From SpSt-583 sp034434015 (GTDB lineage Bacteria; Chloroflexota; Anaerolineae; Anaerolineales; UBA6663), in assembly GCA_034434015.1 (NCBI GenBank), contig DAOUAB010000200.1, forward strand, positions 1-11,604: DNA of 11,604 nt. Reading direction: 5' to 3'. The translations under genes and the position numbers were made by a program. The first letter of the stretch is position 1, and each line of letters begins with the position of its first letter. Positions 6,940-11,604 of this stretch are shown here, one piece after another. A model generated the notes under the pieces. That model saw only the letters and a program-made list of their open reading frames with translations. It did not search any database and was not told the origin of the DNA.

Positions 6940-7600
6940 GGCCCGCCCGCTGACCCTCTCCAGGCGCCAACGTGAGAAAGCCGACCGACAGGCGGCTATC
7001 CTGGATGCCGCGCGCGAAGTCTTCTTCAAGCAGGGCTTCCGCGATGCCACCGTCGAAGCCATCGCGGCCCGCGCCCAGGTCGCCAAGGGCACCGTCTACA
7101 TCTACTTCCGCAGCAAAGAGACCATCCTGGCGACGCTCCTGCTCGAGGGGCTCGACTCGCTCTATCAGCGCCTCGAGGCGGCCTATGCGGCCGCGTCACC
7201 GCAGGCCGAGGCCCGCCTGCGCGCCCTGGCCGCCGCCTACCTCCAGTTCTACCTCGACGAGCAGGATTACTTTCGGCTGATGATGGCCTTCGACCGCGGC
7301 CACTTCCGCGAGTCCATCCGGCCGGAGCTGTACGAAAACATCCTGCGCCGCAGCCTGGACGGCCTGCACTGGCTGGTGCGCGGCATCGAGCAGGGCATTG
7401 CCGAGGGCCAGTTTGCGCCCGGCGAGCCGCGCCACCTGGCCGGGGCCGCCTGGGCCGCCCTGAATGGCGTGCTGGTGCTCATCAGCCACCCGCTCCGCCG
7501 CGAGCTGCTGGCGCAGGATGCGCCGACCCTGTACGAGCGCGTCCTGGATCTCATCCTGGCCGGCCTGAAGGCCAGGCCGCCCAAGGCCGCCGGCGACTAG
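6938..7600 (+). CDS. TetR/AcrR-family transcriptional regulator, likely repressor of the beta-oxidation operon
   Basis: 220 residues. The N-terminal TetR DNA-binding domain spans about residues 18-66: ILDAAREVFFKQGF (21-34) is helix 1, then the helix-turn-helix ATVEAIAARAQVAKGTVYIYF (37-57) and SKETIL (59-64). The remaining 150 residues form the variable all-helical ligand and dimer domain, whose inducer cannot be read directly. TetR regulators heading fatty-acid degradation operons (for example Bacillus FadR) commonly respond to long-chain acyl-CoA; that ligand is my inference here. The gene lies 18 bp upstream of the thiolase and is probably co-transcribed with it. Its promoter carries three operator-like repeats, which suggests autoregulation. 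The ATG at 6938 is the start that fits both the conserved domain and the promoter position, although no Shine-Dalgarno precedes it. Confidence 0.92.
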   Translation: MARPLTLSRRQREKADRQAAILDAAREVFFKQGFRDATVEAIAARAQVAKGTVYIYFRSKETILATLLLEGLDSLYQRLEAAYAAASPQAEARLRALAAAYLQFYLDEQDYFRLMMAFDRGHFRESIRPELYENILRRSLDGLHWLVRGIEQGIAEGQFAPGEPRHLAGAAWAALNGVLVLISHPLRRELLAQDAPTLYERVLDLILAGLKARPPKAAGD

Positions 7601-7607
7601 CCGCGGC

Positions 7608-7613
7608 GAGGAG
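7608..7613 (+). promoter_or_regulatory. Ribosome binding site of the thiolase gene
   Basis: GAGGAG stands five bases before the ATG at 7619, in the 18-bp gap after the tetR stop. It fixes the thiolase start and supports co-transcription. Confidence 0.8.
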
Positions 7614-7618
7614 CCCCT

Positions 7619-8833
7619 ATGAAAGAAGTCGTCATCGTCGACGCCGTCCGCACGCCCGTTGGCAACCACGGCGGCGTGTTCCGCGACGTGCCGGCCAAGG
7701 AACTGGCGGCGACCGTCATCCGCGGGATCCTGGAGCGCACCCGGCTGGACCCGGCCCGCCTCTCGGAAGTGATCTTCGGCTGCATCGCCCAGCCGTCGGA
7801 CGCGCCCAACCTGACGCGCGTCGCCGCGCTGATGGCCGGGATCCCCGTAGACGTGCCGGCTTACACCGTCGCCCGCAACTGCAATTCCGGGCTGGACGCC
7901 ATCGTCAGCGCCTGGCGCAGCCTGCAGGTCGGCGACGGCGACATCTACCTGGTCGGCGGCGTCGAGTCGATGAGCAACATCCCCTACATCGTCAAAGGCG
8001 CGCGCTGGGGCCTGAAGATCCGCCACGCCGAGTTCACCGACGCCATGTGGGAGGGCCTCACCGACCCGATCTGCGGCCAGCTCATGGGGCGCACGGCCGA
8101 GAACCTGGTGGAGGAGTTCGGGATCACGCGCCAGCAACAGGACGAGTACGCCGTCCAGTCCCACAAGAAGGCCTTCCTGGCCGCGCGCATGGGCAAGTTC
8201 ACGGACGAGATCGTGCCGGTGGAGGTGACCAAGAAAGCGGCCGGCCAGGAGGTGGCCCGGGAGAAGATCACGCAGGACGAGACCATCAACCCCGGCCTGA
8301 CGTTGCAGAAGGCCGCGCTCTACCCGACCATCTTCAAGCGCGAGGGCGGCTCGGTGACGCCCGCCAACGCCTGCGGCATCTCCGACGGCGCCAGCGCCCT
8401 GCTGCTGATGACGGCCGAGAAGGCCCGCGACCTGGGCTACGCGCCGCTGGCCCGCATCGTCAGCTACGGCTACGCCGGCGTCGAACCGCACCGCATGGGC
8501 ATCGCGCCGGCCGGCGCCGTCCCCAAAGCCCTGGACAAGGCCGGTCTGAAGCTGGAGCAGATGGACCTGATCGAGATCAACGAGGCTTTCGCCGCCCAGG
8601 TGCTCTCGGTCGGCCGGGTGCTGGGCTGGGATTGGAGCAGGGTCAACGTCAACGGCGGCGCCATCGCCCTCGGCCACCCGGTCGGTTCGTCGGGCTGCCG
8701 CATCGTGGTCACGCTGCTGCACGAGATGAAGCGCCGCAACCGGGAGGGCAAGACCCCGGCCCGCTACGGCCTGGCGACGCTGTGCGCGGCCGGCGGCCAG
8801 GGAGCGGCGCTGATTGTGGAGGCGGTGAGCTGA
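7619..8833 (+). CDS. Thiolase (acetyl-CoA C-acyltransferase / acetyltransferase)
   Basis: 404 residues, a normal thiolase length. It catalyses thiolytic cleavage of 3-ketoacyl-CoA to acetyl-CoA and a shortened acyl-CoA, or the reverse condensation. The nucleophile is Cys88 in ARNCNSGLDAI. NEAFAAQ (321-327), His353 in ALGHPVGSSG, and Cys389 in LCAAGGQGAA complete the active site. The N-terminal VVIVDAVRTPVG (4-15) is typical. Two details differ from the commonest sequences: Asn rather than Ser or Gly follows the nucleophile, and GSSGC replaces GASGA. All catalytic residues are present, so activity is expected. Chain-length preference (long-chain FadA-like versus acetoacetyl-CoA) cannot be decided; the dehydrogenase and hydratase downstream favour a beta-oxidation role. 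The start has a strong GAGGAG site. The stop lies two bases before the next ATG. Confidence 0.95.
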   Translation: MKEVVIVDAVRTPVGNHGGVFRDVPAKELAATVIRGILERTRLDPARLSEVIFGCIAQPSDAPNLTRVAALMAGIPVDVPAYTVARNCNSGLDAIVSAWRSLQVGDGDIYLVGGVESMSNIPYIVKGARWGLKIRHAEFTDAMWEGLTDPICGQLMGRTAENLVEEFGITRQQQDEYAVQSHKKAFLAARMGKFTDEIVPVEVTKKAAGQEVAREKITQDETINPGLTLQKAALYPTIFKREGGSVTPANACGISDGASALLLMTAEKARDLGYAPLARIVSYGYAGVEPHRMGIAPAGAVPKALDKAGLKLEQMDLIEINEAFAAQVLSVGRVLGWDWSRVNVNGGAIALGHPVGSSGCRIVVTLLHEMKRRNREGKTPARYGLATLCAAGGQGAALIVEAVS

Positions 8834-8835
8834 GC

Positions 8836-9843
8836 ATGGCCAGCCGGCGGACTGCGGCCAAAGTCGATCCGCGCGACGTGCGCGTCTTCAGCGGGACCTC
8901 CCACCCGGCGCTGGCGGCCGGCATCGCCGCGTATCTGGGCGTGCCGCTGGAGAAAACCGAGGTCACGCACTTCAGCAACGACAATCTGTATGTCCAGCTG
9001 GGCGCCAGCGTCCGTTCGCGGGCGGTCTTCATCGTCCAGTCGCTCACGCCGCCGGCCAGCGACCACCTGGTGGAGCTGTTGATGATGCTCGACATCGCGC
9101 GCAGCGCCGGCGCCCGCGAGGTCCACGCTATCATCCCGTATTTCTCCTTCGCGCGCTCAGACAAGAAGGACGCGCCGCGCATCTCCATCACCGCCCGCCT
9201 GATCGCCGACCTGCTGCAGACGGCCGGGGCCACGCACGTCATGACCATGAACCTGCACTCGCCGCAGGTCCACGGCTTCTTCAGCGTCCCGACCGATCCG
9301 CTGACGGCGCGCGCCCTGTTCGTCCAGCACTTTCGCCAGCGCCGGCTGGCGGACACGGTCGTCGTGGCGCCCGACACCGGTCGGGCCAAGCCGGCCGCCC
9401 GCTTCGCCGCCCGCCTGGGCCTGCCGTCCACCGCCGCCAACAAGACGCGCCTCTCCGACACGCGCGTCGAGATCGGGGGCCTGGTGGGCAAGCAGATCGT
9501 GGGCTTCAAGCGCGCCATCATCTACGACGACGAAATCGCCACCGGGGGGTCGGCGCTGGCGCTCAGCCACCTGCTGATCCGGAACGGGATCGAAAAGATC
9601 CATGTCGTCTGCACCCACGGCGTCTTCACCGGCGACGCCATCCAGCGGCTGACGGCCATCGACCAGATCGTCGAGATCGTCACCACCGACACGGTGCCGA
9701 TCCCGCCGGAGAAGCTCCGGCCCGAGAAGCGCGGGCCGCGCCTCAAGGTGCTCTCCGTGGCGCCGGTCTTCGGCGAGGCCATCCGCCGCAACTATCACAA
9801 GGAGTCCATCGGCGACCTGTTCGCCTTCGGCGACGGGTCGTAG
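8836..9843 (+). CDS. prs: Ribose-phosphate pyrophosphokinase (PRPP synthetase)
   Basis: 335 residues. It should make PRPP from ribose 5-phosphate and ATP for nucleotide, NAD, His and Trp synthesis. Seen in order: VFSGTSHPALA (17-27), FSNDNLYVQ (46-54), FARSDKKDAPRISITARL (105-122), His141 in NLHSPQVHGFF, VVVAPDTG (175-182), Lys203 and Arg205 at the catalytic loop (NKTR), and the PRPP-binding loop YDDEIATGGS (230-239), ending SVAPVFGEAIRR (307-318). Against E. coli/Bacillus enzymes it differs at RQD (RSD here), DLHA (NLHS) and DD-x-x-D-T (Ala235 for Asp). From memory, Deinococcus-Thermus enzymes share several of these, so it is probably a recognised subfamily and active. The ATG at 8836 follows the thiolase stop by two bases, with GGTGAG seven bases upstream. 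Its place inside a beta-oxidation operon is unusual. Confidence 0.88.
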   Translation: MASRRTAAKVDPRDVRVFSGTSHPALAAGIAAYLGVPLEKTEVTHFSNDNLYVQLGASVRSRAVFIVQSLTPPASDHLVELLMMLDIARSAGAREVHAIIPYFSFARSDKKDAPRISITARLIADLLQTAGATHVMTMNLHSPQVHGFFSVPTDPLTARALFVQHFRQRRLADTVVVAPDTGRAKPAARFAARLGLPSTAANKTRLSDTRVEIGGLVGKQIVGFKRAIIYDDEIATGGSALALSHLLIRNGIEKIHVVCTHGVFTGDAIQRLTAIDQIVEIVTTDTVPIPPEKLRPEKRGPRLKVLSVAPVFGEAIRRNYHKESIGDLFAFGDGS

Positions 9844-9853
9844 GCGCGTCAGA

Positions 9854-9868
9854 GCGGGTTCCACCCGC
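9854..9868 (+). other. Small hairpin in the spacer before the dehydrogenase gene
   Basis: GCGGGT-TCC-ACCCGC forms a perfect 6-bp stem with a 3-base loop. It sits just after the PRPP synthetase stop and eight bases before the next Shine-Dalgarno. There is no T-tract, so termination is unlikely; mRNA stabilisation or a repeat remnant is possible. Confidence 0.5.
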
Positions 9869-9876
9869 GACCTATC

Positions 9877-9882
9877 AAGGAG
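9877..9882 (+). promoter_or_regulatory. Ribosome binding site of the 3-hydroxyacyl-CoA dehydrogenase gene
   Basis: AAGGAG ends five bases before the ATG at 9888. It is a strong site and fixes the start. Confidence 0.85.
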
Positions 9883-9887
9883 TCGCT

Positions 9888-11117
9888 ATGTATATCTTCA
9901 AAGCCGGCGTCGTCGGCGCGGGCGCCATGGGCGCCGAGATCGCCCAGGTCATCTCCTATTCCGGCCTGCCGGTGGTGCTCAAGGATGTGGACCAGCGCAT
10001 GCTGGACAAGGGCCTGGCCCATATCCGCGAGATCTACCAGCGCCGGGTGGACAAGGGCAAGATGTCGGCCAGCGACATGGACAGCAAGGTCTCGCTGATC
10101 ACGCCGACGCTGACCTACGACGATTTTGGCGATGTGGACCTGGTCATCGAGGCCGTGCCCGAGCAGATGACCATCAAGCGCGCCGTCCTGGCGGAACTGG
10201 CCCGGGTCCTGCCCGAGTCGGCCATCGTCGCCTCCAACACCTCGGCCCTGTCCATCTCCGAGATGGGGGCGGCGTTCGGCCGGCCGAGCAAGATGGTCGG
10301 CATGCACTTCTTCAATCCGGCCAGCGTCATGAAGCTGGTGGAGGTCATCCCGGGGCTGGACACCTCCCAGGAGACCGTGGACGACGTCGTCGCCTTCGCC
10401 GAGAGCCTGCGCAAGCTGCCGGTGGTGGTGAAAGAATGCCCGGGCTTCCTGGTCAACCGCCTGCTCATGCCCTATCTGAACGAGGCCGTCCTGGCGCTGG
10501 AATCGGGCGCCGCCAGCGCCGCCGAGATCGACCAGCGCATGCAGGCCTGGGGCTGGCCGATGGGGCCGTTCCTGCTCATGGACATGCTCGGGCTGGACGT
10601 GTGCGCGCACGTCGGCCAGTACCTGGAGAGCGAGTACGGCGAGCGGATGAAGGGCGCGCGGCTCTTCCCGCTGCTGCTCCAGGCCGGGCGGCTGGGCGAG
10701 AAGAGCGGCGCCGGCTTCTTCGGCTACGGCGGCGAGACCGACGAGCCGGTCAAGAAGATGATCGCCGACCTGCAGGCCTCCGGCCAGGTGACGCCCGACC
10801 CCGGCGGGTTCTCGGAGGACCGCCTGGTGCTGCCGCTCATCAACGAGGCGGCGCTGTGCCTGCAGGAGAACATCGCCTCGCCCGGCGACATCGACATGGC
10901 TATGGTCGCGGGCAGCGGGATGACCTACCAGGGCGAGCGGATGGGGCCGCTGGCCGTGGCCGACACGCTCGGGCTGGACGTCGTCCTGGAGAAACTGGAA
11001 GGTCTGCATAAGACCTACGGCGAGCGCTTCCGCCCCGCCCGCTATCTCAAGATGAAAGTGCGCGCCGGCCACCTCGGCAAAAAGACCGGGCGCGGGTTCC
11101 ACGAGTATTCGGCGTAG
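9888..11117 (+). CDS. 3-hydroxyacyl-CoA dehydrogenase with two C-terminal domains
   Basis: 409 residues. It oxidises L-3-hydroxyacyl-CoA to 3-ketoacyl-CoA with NAD+. The NAD-binding Rossmann domain (1-185) opens with AGVVGAGAMGAEIAQ (6-20). Catalytic residues have the same spacing as in human HADH: Ser119 (SNTSA), His140 (HFFNP), Glu152 (EVIPG) and Asn190 (FLVNR). The C-terminal helical domain is present twice, at about 187-281 (ending GAGFFGY) and 310-407 (ending GRGFHEY). The layout matches the dehydrogenase half of the FadB/FadJ multifunctional protein, but here without the fused hydratase, which is encoded by the next gene. The two proteins may associate; that is inference. The gene starts 44 bp after the PRPP synthetase stop. 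All catalytic residues are intact. Confidence 0.95.
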   Translation: MYIFKAGVVGAGAMGAEIAQVISYSGLPVVLKDVDQRMLDKGLAHIREIYQRRVDKGKMSASDMDSKVSLITPTLTYDDFGDVDLVIEAVPEQMTIKRAVLAELARVLPESAIVASNTSALSISEMGAAFGRPSKMVGMHFFNPASVMKLVEVIPGLDTSQETVDDVVAFAESLRKLPVVVKECPGFLVNRLLMPYLNEAVLALESGAASAAEIDQRMQAWGWPMGPFLLMDMLGLDVCAHVGQYLESEYGERMKGARLFPLLLQAGRLGEKSGAGFFGYGGETDEPVKKMIADLQASGQVTPDPGGFSEDRLVLPLINEAALCLQENIASPGDIDMAMVAGSGMTYQGERMGPLAVADTLGLDVVLEKLEGLHKTYGERFRPARYLKMKVRAGHLGKKTGRGFHEYSA

Positions 11118-11121
11118 GGGC

Positions 11122-11141
11122 GGACGGGCGACAGCCCGCCC
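11122..11141 (+). other. Hairpin in the spacer before the enoyl-CoA hydratase gene
   Basis: GGACGGGC-GACA-GCCCGCCC gives an 8-bp stem with one A-C mismatch and a four-base loop. It lies between the dehydrogenase stop and a very strong Shine-Dalgarno. No T-tract follows. It could protect the upstream mRNA or be a dispersed intergenic repeat. Confidence 0.5.
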
Positions 11142-11145
11142 ACCC

Positions 11146-11153
11146 AAGGAGGT
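11146..11153 (+). promoter_or_regulatory. Ribosome binding site of the enoyl-CoA hydratase gene
   Basis: AAGGAGGT is a full-length complement to the 16S rRNA tail, four bases before the ATG at 11158. It is the strongest such site in the window. Confidence 0.87.
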
Positions 11154-11157
11154 AGAC

Positions 11158-11604
11158 ATGTCGGAGCGTCAGTTTGTTAAGGCGAGCATCGAAGACCGCG
11201 TGGCCGTCATCACCATCGACCATGCCCCCGTCAACGCCCTGAACGAACAGGTTCTGGACGAGCTCGAGGCGGTGGTGGACGAGGTCATCGCCAGCGCCGA
11301 AGCCAAGGCGGCGGTGGTGACCGGCGCCGGGCAGCTGGCCTTCGTGGCCGGGGCCGACATCAACGTCTTCGACGCGCTGCTCAAGCAGGGCAACGGCGCC
11401 GAGACGCGCGCCCGCGCCTTCCTGCAGAAGGGCCAGAACCTGTTCGCCAAGATCGAGAACGCCCCCAAGCCCTTCATCGCCGCCATCAACGGCGTGGCGC
11501 TGGGCGGCGGCATGGAGCTGGCCATGGCCTGCCACCTGCGCATCATCGGCGACCGCGCCAAGCTCGGCCAGCCCGAGATCAACCTGGGCATCATCCCCGG
11601 CTGG
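11158..11604 (+). CDS. Enoyl-CoA hydratase (crotonase family), C-terminus cut by window edge
   Basis: 149 residues of an expected 255-260 are present. It should add water to trans-2-enoyl-CoA to give L-3-hydroxyacyl-CoA, the substrate of the dehydrogenase encoded just upstream. The N-terminal strands (VAVITIDHAPVNALN, 15-29) are crotonase-like. FVAGADINVF (62-71) supplies the first oxyanion-hole backbone, and NGVALGGGMELAMACHLRI (111-129) the second. Both catalytic acids of hydratases are present: Glu120 (GGMEL) and Glu140 (QPEINLGIIPG). This favours a true hydratase over crotonase relatives that lack one of them. The window ends directly after the GIIPGW segment. The gene is the fifth in the operon and more may follow; no acyl-CoA dehydrogenase is visible here. 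Confidence 0.94.
   Translation, partial: MSERQFVKASIEDRVAVITIDHAPVNALNEQVLDELEAVVDEVIASAEAKAAVVTGAGQLAFVAGADINVFDALLKQGNGAETRARAFLQKGQNLFAKIENAPKPFIAAINGVALGGGMELAMACHLRIIGDRAKLGQPEINLGIIPGW

Noticed and set aside
8047..8835. N-terminal extension of the PRPP synthetase into the thiolase gene (possible 598-residue protein)
   Set aside because: The extension is low-complexity Arg/Gly/Pro from an off-frame reading of the thiolase. The Prs homology begins shortly after the ATG at 8836.
9854..9868. Intrinsic terminator inside the plus-strand operon
   Set aside because: The stem is only 6 bp and no T-run follows. The next gene belongs to the same pathway.

Overview
The window is GC-rich, densely coded bacterial DNA carrying nine genes. 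Four are on the minus strand (positions 1-6764) and five on the plus strand (6938-11604). They diverge from a 173-base intergenic region that is noticeably AT-richer than its surroundings. Protein style, GC content and the short repeat 'words' in the spacers suggest a Chloroflexota (Anaerolineae-like) genome. That placement is inferred from memory of such sequences and is not proven here.

Minus-strand block, in transcription order: mutL (mismatch-repair ATPase/endonuclease), a C45-type Ntn hydrolase, a GT28-type glycosyltransferase resembling diacylglycerol glycosyltransferases, and a large secreted subtilase that runs off the left edge. The glycosyltransferase stop and the protease start overlap as GTGA. 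mutL has a TATAAT box so close to its ATG that its mRNA is probably leaderless. The two longer spacers in this block hold short repeats: a 10-bp tandem tract (4815-4896) and an inverted repeat (3631-3709).

Plus-strand block: a TetR-family regulator, a thiolase, a ribose-phosphate pyrophosphokinase, a 3-hydroxyacyl-CoA dehydrogenase with duplicated C-terminal domain, and an enoyl-CoA hydratase cut by the right edge. The hydratase, dehydrogenase and thiolase supply the last three steps of fatty-acid beta-oxidation. The layout reads as one operon controlled by the TetR protein. The PRPP synthetase between them is the functional outsider.

The most distinctive feature is the tetR control region. 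A near-consensus promoter (TTGACT, 18 bp, TATAAT) is overlaid by three imperfect 15-bp inverted repeats at an exact 18-bp period, the last one touching the start codon. This looks like a cooperative autoregulatory operator array. I saw no RNA genes, CRISPR array, insertion sequence or phage genes. No gene-free stretch exceeds 300 bases.
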